A DNA stretch of 64,000 nt from Ampelocalamus luodianensis (Eukaryota; Streptophyta; Magnoliopsida; Poales; Poaceae), in the NCBI GenBank assembly GCA_036346255.1, contig CM070639.1:27868165-27932164 (forward strand). Reading direction: 5' to 3'. Below the pieces are notes generated by a model. The model searched no databases, was not told the DNA's origin, and was given only the letters and a program-made list of their open reading frames with translations. A program made the translations under genes and the position numbers. Numbering within the stretch: the stretch's first letter is position 1; each line of letters opens with the position of its first letter. Below are positions 33,500 to 43,391 of the stretch, piece by piece.

Positions 33500-34529
33500 T
33501 GTAACATCCCCATTTTGGCTTGTGTTTCAAATGTAAGAAATTAAGGGTAAATTAAAACTTTTATTACATCCTTGGGCTTTTAAAATTTTCTGAAAATTCT
33601 TGTAAAAAGAATTTTGAAAAATTCAAAGTCAAAAGCCTCATTTATCAAGTCAACCACCTCCTTGGTCAAATCTTTTGTTAAACCCTTGGAAATAATTTTC
33701 CTTGGTCCTAAGGTTGCTTGGTAACGCCCCTAAATTACTTCATGCTTTTTAGAAATTATTTGAATAATTTTGAGGGAGTCAAACCAACATTTCAATTGGT
33801 CAAACCCTAGTTTATCACTACGGAATTTTTAACATAAAATATAATGCATAAAACTTCGAAAGTTTTAGGGAGTTCAATCATCTAACTACTTAACTTCGTT
33901 AAAATTTCATCAAATTTGGAGTTCCTTTGGCCCTCCAATTAAATCCTCAAATTTTCAGCACAAAATTCAAATTAAAGCAGGTCTAGTACTGTTCACCCGA
34001 CCGAGCTCGAACTCGAGTCCGACTCGGCGAGTTGGCTCGACCACACAAGGTGCGTCCCGACCGCACTCCCAACGGCTCGCGCTGCGTGCGCCGACTGTGG
34101 CCCGGTGTCGTCGCTGGTCATCTTCTTCCTCCGCTCGCCCACGCGGCGTGTGTCAGCGCGGTGAAGTCGTGAGAGAGCGGCGCCTAGTCACCTCCCAACC
34201 TCCTCGGCGGCATGCATTTATTGTGCTCGAGCTTGCCACGAGTCTTCTTCACCGCTCCCGTCGCTCGCTCCCATGACCATATTGGACCTCCGTGCGAGAG
34301 AGCCGTTGTGGACCGAGCTCCTCTACTACTTAAGCATCGGCTCTCCTTCTTTGCCCCCTTTCACCCTTCCAGCCCAGTTTACACCACTTTGCTTGCTTGA
34401 GCTCGAATCACTCAAATCACCTTCCGCCATTGTTGGCCGCAGAGCTCCTCATCACCGACGAAGCTCCGTGGTCCCTCGCCCCTTTCTAGCATCGCAACGT
34501 TCCTTCGACCTCCCGGTCCATTCCCTAAC

Positions 34530-34797
34530 TTGGTTTGGCTTGTGCTCGCAGGAGCGGTGAATCAAGGTACGGGTCTGTTCGCCAAAACCGCCGCCTTCGT
34601 CCTCCTCTCCGGTAAGGTTGCCCCCTCCTCCAATTCATCGCTCTTGGACCTTCGGCGAATCCTTCAGGAGCTAACCGCACCACTCTTTGGTCCTCTATTG
34701 CCCAGGATTACTTGCCCCGCGTTGTCTTCCTCGGCTCCGGTGGCGGTCGTCGTCGCTGGAACTCCCTCGACCTCCCTTGGACCTCCTCTGGGCCCAG
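34530..34797 (+). other. Candidate first exon of the LTR small ORF in the D 5' LTR
   Basis: A frame rich in Pro, Ser, Ala and Leu runs into a strong donor, GGCCCAG|GTGAGT, in phase 1. This is the phase needed to join the mini-exon at 36629. The 3' LTR keeps the same end (donor at 44708). The start is uncertain, since the frame upstream differs between the two LTRs by indels. Splicing is inferred only. Confidence 0.35.
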
Positions 34798-34948
34798 GTG
34801 AGTTCACAATGACCTCGTGTAGCTTAAGCACTCAATAGTTTAGGTCGCGGCGAAGTCTTTCTCGGTTTTTCACTTTTTCCGTACTTGATCTCCGCCTCGT
34901 TCCGGCTCGCCGGCGATATGGGTCGTGTCCGGCGACATTTGTGCCTTC

Positions 34949-34979
34949 AAAATGTTCGCAATAGTATTGCGAACATTTT
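34949..34979 (+). repeat. Perfect 31-bp palindrome in the D 5' LTR
   Basis: AAAATGTTCGCAATA and its exact reverse complement flank a single G. The copy in the 3' LTR (44860-44890) is identical. As RNA it would form a strong hairpin followed by U residues. Confidence 0.9.
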
Positions 34980-35062
34980 TACCCCGTTATCTTCTGCGCG
35001 TGGTCGTGGCACGGCGAGGAACCGATGACCAAAGCCGGTGTCTGGTCATTGTCGAGTTTTGT

Positions 35063-36085
35063 CAAGTCATTGGACCTCCTCGGGTTCATCGTGACCGTTA
35101 GGACCTCCCGTGTTAGATTCGCACCGTGGGATCTTGTCGGCAAAACTCTAGCTCCCAAGACCTCTTCGATTTAATCCTAGCCCTTAATGACCTCTTCCTG
35201 TTTAGATCCACCTGTAGATCCTTTGTTCTGTAATAGCTAAGTCCTAGGACCTCTCGGTTGTGGTCTTAGCCGTTCATGACCTCTTCAGTGTTGATCTGGA
35301 CCGCTAGATCTCCTAGTCTAAGTCCTTAGCCGCCAGGACCTCCCACCATTTGGAATCCTGGCCGTTAAAGACCTCCATAGGTAAAATCCCAGCCGTTTAG
35401 ATCACCCTCCGCCTTGGGGTCCTCTTTGCAAAAGACCTCCTTGAGGTCCTCTGTGCAAAAAGGTCACCCCGGTCGTTTTGTCAAAACCACCCTCTCGGAC
35501 CACCCCCACCGAGGTCCTCTTTGCAAAGGACCAACCCTTGGTCTTTTTGTAAAGAGAACCTCGAGACCTCTAAATCTGGTCTTAGGCTGTGAGGACCTCC
35601 CGCCTAGATCTGGACCGCTCGGGACCTCTCCCATGGAGATCCGAGCCATCCGGATCTCTCCTGATCATGCTGTGTTGGAGGACCTCCCCGTGGGGAATCT
35701 CGACCGTTAGGACCTCCTAAGTGAGATCCTAGCCGTCAAGACCTCTCGCTGTCAAGCTCACCGTTTAGGTCCTCTCTCCGCTCAGATCTAGACCGTTAAG
35801 ACCTCCCCTCGGGAGATCTTAACCGTCTGACCTTCCCCTTAGCGAGATAACAGTAGGACCTCCTCGTGAGCTCGGGCCGCCAGATCGGATCGGCGCCCAC
35901 GACCTCCCTAGTGCGCGAGGACCTCCTTCGCGGTCTTTGTACATCCGGTGGTCGGAGCCGTTGGATTCAATATCAACGGCTAAGACCTCCCTAAGCGCGA
36001 TGAGGTCTTTGCGCCCAGTGCTCGTCGCGGTTTTAGCATCGAGCTCGTGAGCGTGCGATCCTTGATCATCGGCCCACGACCTCCC
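35063..36085 (+). repeat. Degenerate GACCTC array in the D 5' LTR
   Basis: I count 21 GACCTC motifs in about 1 kb, commonly preceded by CCGTTAG or CCGTTAA and followed by CC, at roughly 30-60-bp spacing. Units with TTTGCAAA and GGTCCTC are mixed in near 35420-35570. The 3' LTR has the same array (44983-46000), and A's LTR has a related one. Confidence 0.8.
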
Positions 36086-37387
36086 GGTTTTATTGGTTTT
36101 CAGTTTAGTTCGAGAGCTTTTATTTGCACATATTAATTGTTTTAAACTTCAAAATTGCATATCTTTTTCTCTGTAGCTCCAAATTTAACAAACTAAAGTT
36201 CTATAAATGCATCTGTTAAAGTACTTTAGCTTAGTATAGGTTTTGCAGTAGTCTTTAATACTGAAATTAATCATGTCTTAGATTTATAACTTAGAAAAAT
36301 CATAACTAAATCATTTTAACTCCAAATGACCTGAAATTTTATATGGGTTACCACTATACCAGTAGGTAGCTACCATAAAAATCTCAGCTTCAAAATCTTT
36401 CTAGAAAATATTTTTGCTACAGTGCTAATTATGGCCGAAAATAGGTTTTTAGAGAATATCTTTTGCACCACAAATCCAAATTAGGTTTTCCAATTCCTAT
36501 GTCTAGGTATATTAGTATTTTACCTTGTGTATAAATTTAAATCGCATTTGGATGATTTTGCTTGCTCTTTTGTTTAAGTGTTGCTCGTCTTATTGGTTGT
36601 TCTTGCTTCTTTTAGCTCTTTCGCTTAGGATTCGACATTTGCGGTAACCCAGAGAACGACCCTCCGCAACAAATTGAGCAACAGCAGCGTGCAAGCGATT
36701 TGATCATTTCCCATTCAATCCCATTACTTTTAAAGTCTAATATTTTGTTTAACTTCTATGTATGCATTGCTATTTTGTTGTTAAATTGATTAGTTAGACC
36801 TCTAGTTGCATAATCTGTAGGTAAATAATTATCCTCTACTACCGAGCCTAGGTTATTTGCTGTGATTAGAGTTATTGGATGAGCTCTTGTCACTTAGTAG
36901 ATTTGGATAAACATTGCTTAGCCATGCCTAGTATCGGTAGTATTGGGCGATCATCGACTTAGTCGGTGATCTTGATCACATAATTGCTATTATTATTCCA
37001 TTATGTCCAACCCTTGTGTTTTACCATTTTGCAAATCAAAAACTGAAAACAAAAATTATATCTTGGCTTGGGCACAATGGTATGTTGGGCGTCTGTTGGG
37101 TGTGATTGGAATGGTGCCTAAGTCCCTAAGGACCGAGTTACTTGTGCCATTGATCCAAGCAATTGTTGCGTGCTAACCACACGAGCGGGGATATGGGACC
37201 TCTCTTGACTAAGTACTTTGGGAGGTGCTAATTATGAGCTGGTCGGTGGGTGTGTGCGTGTGTGTGTTTGTGGTGTGCGAGGAGCATTAGCTGTCGGTTA
37301 GGTCTGTCTAATGTATCCTTCTCCGTGGGTTGCGGCTCTTAATTAGCATCGTCCATTGGAAAGCGTCTTGTAGACTTAGCCGTGCTC

Positions 37388-37481
37388 GCATACCAAAGGA
37401 AGTATGCTAACCGTGGTGGTGGAAAGGCGGTCTATCGTGTGGGTACATTGGTACACCTGCAGGTTAAAACTATTCGAATAG
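37388..37481 (+). other. Conserved inverted-repeat core of the D 5' LTR
   Basis: GCATAC (37388-37393) pairs with GTATGC (37402-37407). CCTGCAGG follows near 37457 and CTATTCGAATAG at 37470-37481. The 3' LTR copy has the core palindrome at 47389-47400. Confidence 0.65.
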
Positions 37482-38284
37482 CCTCGTCCTAGGTTATGGA
37501 CACGCTTGGTTATTTCCCACAAGAACTAGACTACAACCTTTTAAAACTTAAACTTGACATGGGTGGTATGAAGGGTAATTCATGCTATTGTTGTGGTGAC
37601 TATGGGTTAGTCACTTCTAGGTTGGTGTTGCCATCTATCTATTGTTATATTTGTCTCTCTTTTATTTGAACCATAAAAGTTAATTGCAAACTTGCTTTGA
37701 ATCTATTAACTTATTGCAAATGGAAACTTGCTTTATCTGAAAATAAGTCGAGCCTCATCCACTTAAATAAAGCTTGCATGTAGTTAATTATAGTTCTGTT
37801 ATCTCACACGTCGGTCTTGCAGTACAAAAACAAGTTTTGTACTCATCGCTTGCTTAATATTAATTGTTGCGAGGAAGAAGGTGAGCCCCAAGGGCCTCAC
37901 TTTGTGAGCTGTGTTCTTGTGTTGTTTGGGACGATTAGCTTGGCGGTCCGGTTGGTTGCCTTGTGGGTAAAGGCACACCGATTGGCTTTTGTTTATCGCC
38001 ATCTTATGGCCATTTTGCTTCGCTGTGTATTTACTTAATTGTACGTCTTTTGGCGGTCGGCCTCTCTTTTGTATTAACTCTCAGTATATTATCTATGTCT
38101 TTCGATTGTTGCTTTGCTTCGCTCTATGTGTATGAATGGAATTGATGCATGATTTTGTAGCAGGGTGTGTATCGCAGTGCAGAAGTATACATATCTCGAG
38201 GCTTGGTTTATTTGATTTGTCTTGTTAGGACCAAGTGGATGGTTAAGCAGTACAAGTCGAATAAACCAGGGGTCCTCACAAAGT

Positions 38285-38296
38285 TGGTATCGAGCC
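38285..38296 (+). promoter_or_regulatory. Primer binding site of element D, one base short
   Basis: TGGTATCGAGCC has the same missing A as in element C. The rest matches initiator tRNA-Met. Confidence 0.87.
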
Positions 38297-39046
38297 ATTC
38301 GACCGTAGTAACCCAAGCTTGATCGTCTTTAGGATATTTTGGAAAACTTAATTTCAAAGTATCAAATGATTTATGAAAGCTTAAGTAAGTTCTCGATTTT
38401 ATTCCTTACCTATCTTAGCTTTCTATCTCATCTTGCTCTAATTTGAGTTTTAAAAGTTGTTCTCCTTTCCTCCTCTCAAAAGATAGTCATTATCGTTTAA
38501 ATTGGGTTTTGGGAACCAATGAGCTTGGCAAATTGAAGTGTTAGCTGCCCTCTACAAGGTTTTGAAGCTTCGAAGTTGAAGATTTCAATTAGGAGGCTTG
38601 GATGCGAAATCTGGACAGCGAGCATTCGATTTCCGGATAGCAGCTCAAGGTTTCTAAATAGGGTAGAAAATGAGAGGTTAATCAACTAAAACTTGTGGGA
38701 ATAAGAGGGTAAGATGTGATACTAGTTAGCTAAGTACCTAACGCTAATTTTGTCGCCTTAACCTTGATCTTTAGTAGTGTTAGACTTGTCGTAGTGTGCT
38801 GAAATTTTTATCTTCTCACACTATTACTCGTTCATTCCATACGGGTTAATGGCAGTGAGAAGTTGAGCTTAGTTTAATGTTTCCTTTGCTGATTTGGAGC
38901 TTCTTTGGAAACATTTAAAGTTTGTTTACTTGCTGTTTTTGGCTTTCGGTTAGGATGATATCTCATTCCCCTAATCGTTAGCTTTTCGCTTTCATCAACT
39001 TCTAGTATTAGTGCTTTGGTTTCTAACCTAAGTTTCTTGTCCCAGG
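38297..39046 (+). other. Leader of element D
   Basis: This 750-bp AT-rich leader is homologous to the start of E's interior (58774-59170). I see no gene; the minus-strand frame at 38497-38685 has no recognisable content. Confidence 0.75.
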
Positions 39047-40160
39047 ATGGCTGGTGGTACTCGTAGCGGCCGTGGTCAGCAGCCTGGTTTGGATGAGGAG
39101 CTTCCGCCTCCTCCGACCATGGCTGAGGTCCTTCTTCAGATCGAGCGCAACCGTTCAGAGGACAGGAGGGTCCTGCTGGATGTTATTTCGCGCAACACCT
39201 CCGCCCTTTCCGGTGCCTCAGGATCCGGGCAGGGGGGCGGACATCAGTCTCGTGGGGGCCTTGCTGAGTTTCTTCTTTCGGCCCCACGTTCTCGGTCCGA
39301 GGACCCATTGGGCGCGGATGGTGGCTGCGTCGAGTTGGCGTAAGCTCGGCGTTGCTCGATGCATGCGGGGCGGGGCACTCTTTGCCTCCCATCGGCTTGA
39401 GGCGGCACTCTCTGGTGGGAGAACTTCTTGGCCATGCAGCCCGCCGCCCACTGTCTCTTGGGATGAGTTCGGACGGCGTTCCGTCGAGCTCACATCCCCG
39501 CCGCTTGATGAAGTGAAGAAGAAGGAGTTTCGCGCTCAAGCAAGGCGTAAGTCGGTGATGGAGTATCATGCGAGTTCAACCACTTGGCTCGTTATGCTCC
39601 ATCCGAGGTGGCCACCGATGAGGCCAGCGGGAGAAGTTCATGGAGGGCTTGTGCGAGGTGCCGCAAGACGGGCTCTCCATTGTGGACTTTGCGACTTCGG
39701 GCCTTGGTGGACAAGGCCATTGTTCTTGAGCACAAGCGAAGGCGCTGGCGAGTCCATAGCGCAAGTGGGAGGCCCGATGTCCGCACAGCGGCCTCTCCGT
39801 CCCGTGTCGGGTCTACCCGGGGCCGTTGCGTGGCTTCACTACCACCGAGGCCGCGGCACCAGCTCCTCGCCCTCGCGGGCGTGCCCGATCACGTGCGCTG
39901 CGAACGCCAGGTGGCCCCGCAATCCGGCCGCGGGGTCACTTGCACCGTGCAACGAGAAGGGCATTATGCCAATGCTTGCCCTAACAGAGGCGAGCGGCCC
40001 CTCATCCTAATGGAGGGGCGGGCGGGAGGTGGTCCTCCCGAGATCGAGAAGGTTGTCCCGCTACCCAAGGCGTGGGTAGTGGCGCGTCAACCTCCTCTCG
40101 CGGAGGAGGAACACAGGAGGCACCGGCGTCGTGTTGGGTACCCTTTCGGTTAACTATTTC
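39047..40160 (+). pseudogene. gag: gag of element D, frameshifted
   Basis: ATG 39047 opens 98 clean codons: Met-Ala-Gly-Gly-Thr-Arg, PPPPTMAEVLLQIERNR and a Gly/Ser/Gln-rich stretch. The frame then shifts near 39310, where the Asp-Asp-Trp motif of the capsid is expected. Later pieces (KKEFRAQARRKSVMEY near 39520, AEHQRL-type linkers, GHYANACPN of the CCHC knuckle near 39965) lie in other frames. The longest frame in the region (39054-40010, 318 codons) is mostly out of phase with gag. Confidence 0.85.
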
Positions 40161-43100
40161 CACCTCTGATTTTGTTTGATTGAGCGCATCTCATTCGTTT
40201 GTTTCGAGTCTTTTCTTTGCTGTGGGAGGTCTTGATTTACTCCATTGTTGGTCCCGCTGCTCATTCGCTCTCCGGTTCGGAGTTGAGAGGCGAGTCCGAG
40301 TGTAGGGATGTCCTGTTGAGATAGAAGGGTAGGATTCTTGCAAACCTTATCCTCCTTGATCGGCGAGCTTAGATGTACTCCTAGGCATGGATTGGTTGTC
40401 TCGGCACATGGGACAAATTGATTGCGCTAGGAGGCTCATCTACCTCACGATCCTTACGGCGGCGAGGTTAGCTTTCGCTTTGGTGCGAGGTCCGCATCTC
40501 TTCGCGCTCGGCGAAGCCAGCTCTAGATATTAGTGAAGTCCCGGTGGTATGTGACTTTGTTGATGTCTTCCCGGCGACCTTCGGGGATGCCACGATTCGA
40601 GACCTCGAGGTTGTCATTGAGTTGGTTCCGTGCACGCCCGATTTCAAAGAGGCCTTACGGATGGACCCAAATGAGTTGGTGGAGTTGAAGAAGCAGTGGG
40701 TGAGCTTCAAGAGAAGGGTTTCATCCGCTCTAGCTCATCTCCTTGGGGATGCTCATCAATCTTTGTCGAAAAAGGACAAGACGCTGCGCGATGTCGTTGA
40801 TTACCGTCCACTTAATGAAGTAACGGTAAGAACAAGTACCCTTTGCCCGTATCGATGACCTTTTCGATCAATTAAGCTGGAGCTCGAGTCTTCTCAAGAT
40901 TGATTTGAGAGTGGGATATCATCAAGTTCGGATTCGACTTGAGGATATTCCAAAGGCGGCTTTTTCTACTCGTTATGGCATGCGAGTATACCATCATGTC
41001 ATTCGCAACCAATGCTCCGGCCTTGTTCATGAACCTCATGAATTCGGTTTTCATGGAGTATTTGGATAGGTTCGTTGTGGTCTTCATCGATGATATCCTT
41101 ATCTACTCCAAGAGCGATGAGGAACACAGAGCATTTGAAGCTTGTGTTGGGCAAGCCCGCGAGCACAAGTTGTATCGCGAAGTTCGGCAAGTGCGCGTTA
41201 CGGTTGAAGGAAGTAGCCTTCTTAGGCCATATTCTTTAGGCGGAGGCGTAGGCTGTGGATCCTAGCAAGATCAGCGATGTGCTTTCTCGAGTCGACCTAC
41301 TCGGTCACCGAGGTTGGAGTTTTCTTGGTTTAGCGGGATACTATCGTCGCTTTATCGAGAACTTCTCCAAGATAGCGGCCGATGACGGAATTTCTCAAGA
41401 AGGACAAGAAGTTCTCGTGGTCGTGATTGCGAGAAAGTTTCCAAGAACTTAGAAGCGATTGACCACCGCTCCGTTCTTGTTCTCCCGATGTCGACCGAAG
41501 CTTGATATCTTTTGTGGCGCTCTCGTCGAGGCCTTGGTTGTGTCCTTATGCAAGAAGGCAAGGTAGTGGCCTATGCATCAAGGCAATTGAGACCTCATGA
41601 ACTTAACTATCCTACCCATGACTTGGAGTTGGCGGCTGTGATCCATGCACTTAAGATTTGGCGACATTACCTAATCGGTGTCGTTGTGAAGTGTATTCGG
41701 ATCACAAAAGCTTGAAGTATTTGTTCACCCAACCGGACTGAACCTCCGGCAAAGGAGATGGTTGGAGTTGATCAAGGACTATGACATGGGTATTCACTAC
41801 CATCAGGGCAAGGCCAATGTCGTTGCGGATGCGCTTAGTCGCAAAGCGCATTGCAATGCATTGTTGCTTCAGAGCATCGCCCCTCTTCTAGAGGAGTTTC
41901 GTCTCAACTTGGGGTTGGTTGAGCATCGTTCCTCATTTGCCTTGGTTGTCTGACCAACCTTGGTGGATCGGATCAGTCCGCTCGTGCTGATCGGATGTTG
42001 GAGTAAACCGCATCAGGAAAATGTCAAGAATGGAACGACCAAGTGCTTCTCGTAGATGAGCTTGGTGTCTTGAGGTTCGGCGCCTCGTGGTTCCAAAGGA
42101 CGGGGAGTTGCGGGATTTGATCCTCGCGAAGCCCACAATTCTCCATTATCTATTCATCCGGGCCACGAAGATGTACCGGGATCATCGCGAGAGATTTTGG
42201 TGGACCCGAATGAAGAGGAGATCGCAAGGTTCGTTGCGAGTCGCGGCGTGTGTCGTCGCGTCAAGGCCGAGCATCAGCGCCTGCGGGATTGCTTCACCCT
42301 TACCCATTCCGAGTGGAAATGGGATTGGTCGGGATGGATTTTATCACCGGCCTACCAGTCACCGAGGGCAATGATGCCATTTGGGTTATCATTGACCGGT
42401 TGGCGAAAGTGGCGCATTTTCTTCCGGTCAAGACCAAGATTCGTGCGGTCACCTTGCGGAGCTCTATATCGCCGAGATAGTGAGCTTGCATGGGGTGCGA
42501 AGACGATCATTTCGATCGTGGTTCCATCTTCACTTCCAGTTCGCATAGCTTGCAGAAGCTATGGGAACTCGTCTTTCTTCGACCAACGTATCACCCCAAG
42601 CAGATGGTCGGACCGAGAGGGTCAACCAAGTTTTGGAGGACATCTTTGCGAGCTTGTGTCCTTTCCTATGGGAAGCATTGGGAGAAGTGCTTGTCATTCG
42701 CCGAGTTTTCTTATAACACGGTTTCCAAGCCGGTCTCGGCATGGCACCATTTGAGGCCTTATATGGGAGAAAGTGTAGGACCCGTTGAACTGTGCGAGAC
42801 CGGTGAAAGACCTTTCTTTGGCCCGGACTCAATTAATGAGGCGAAGGTCAAGTCCACTCATTCGTGACCGCTACGCACGGCTCAATCCAGCAAAAGAGCT
42901 ATGCGGATCGCCGTCGTCGTGAGTTGAGCTTTGAGCCCAATGACTTCGTTTACCTCAGGTTTCTCCTCTAAAGGGTCACCAGCGTTTTGGTGTCAAGGGC
43001 AAGTTAGCTCCTCGATATGTCGGTCCATACAGTGTTATCGAGAAGAAGGGAGCTGTTGCCTACAAGTTGGAGTTGACTGCTGCACTGGCGGGGGTACATG

Positions 43101-43383
43101 ATGTGTTCCATGTGTCCCAGCTAAAGAAGTGCCTCCGTGTTCCGACAGAGGAAGCTCGTTGGAAACCTTGGATGTTCGGGAAGATTTGACCTATCGCGAG
43201 CACCACTGTTCGCATACTCGAGGAGGTGAGCGAAGAACAAGGAACAAGACCATCAAGTTCCTTAAAGTTCGGTGGTCAAACCATTCCGAGGACGAGGCTA
43301 CTTGGGAGCGAGAAGATCGCCTCCGTGTGAGACTATCCTCTTTCTTTTCGAGTGAACCAAATCTCGGGACGAGATTTTTGTAA
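40161..43383 (+). pseudogene. pol: pol of element D (PR-RT-RNase H-IN-chromodomain), frameshifted
   Basis: The protease end Leu-Gly-Met-Asp-Trp-Leu is near 40383. Reverse transcriptase segments include Arg-Asp-Leu-Glu near 40598, DYRPLNEVTV near 40798, NAPALFMNLMNSVFMEYLDR and FIDD (41083-41094). RNase H has QEGKVVAYASRQLRPHELNY and DLELAAVIHALKIW (41550-41665). Integrase holds RVKAEHQR near 42259 and VGMDFITGLPVTEGNDAIWV near 42325, with the first catalytic Asp intact. The tail FLKVRWSNHSEDEATWERED is near 43259-43318. Many single-base losses shift the frame, so no full product can be read here. Confidence 0.9.
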
Positions 43384-43391
43384 GGGGGAGG
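43382..43391 (+). promoter_or_regulatory. Polypurine tract of element D
   Basis: AAGGGGGAGG lies 2 bp before the 3' LTR. The hairpin AAATCTCG-GGA-CGAGATTT (43360-43378) lies just upstream. Confidence 0.87.

Larger units (their letters stand above)
33500..38280 (+). repeat. 5' LTR of element D
   Basis: This 4781-bp LTR starts TGTAACATCCCC and ends GGGGTCCTCACA. The order is an AT-rich U3 start, a GC-rich stretch with a possible first exon ending GGCCCAG|GTGAGT at 34797, a 31-bp palindrome (34949-34979), the GACCTC array (35063-36085), an AT-rich intron, a mini-exon near 36629-36691, hairpins, CTATTCGAATAG (37470-37481) and the second exon near 37870. A GT-rich run is at 37248-37280. Short frames at 34212-38316 are otherwise noise. 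Confidence 0.94.

Noticed and set aside
35063..36085. CRISPR-like or satellite array of GACCTC units
   Set aside because: Units are degenerate and irregularly spaced, no spacer pattern or cas genes exist, and the setting is a plant LTR.
37248..37280. GT-rich microsatellite in the D LTR
   Set aside because: Short and impure, and present in both LTRs at 47165-47200; ordinary low-complexity sequence.
39054..40010. 318-codon plus-strand frame, the longest in the window
   Set aside because: Most of it is out of phase with gag of element D. It arises because the real gag frame is shifted; only pieces such as KKEFRAQARRKSVMEY belong to gag.
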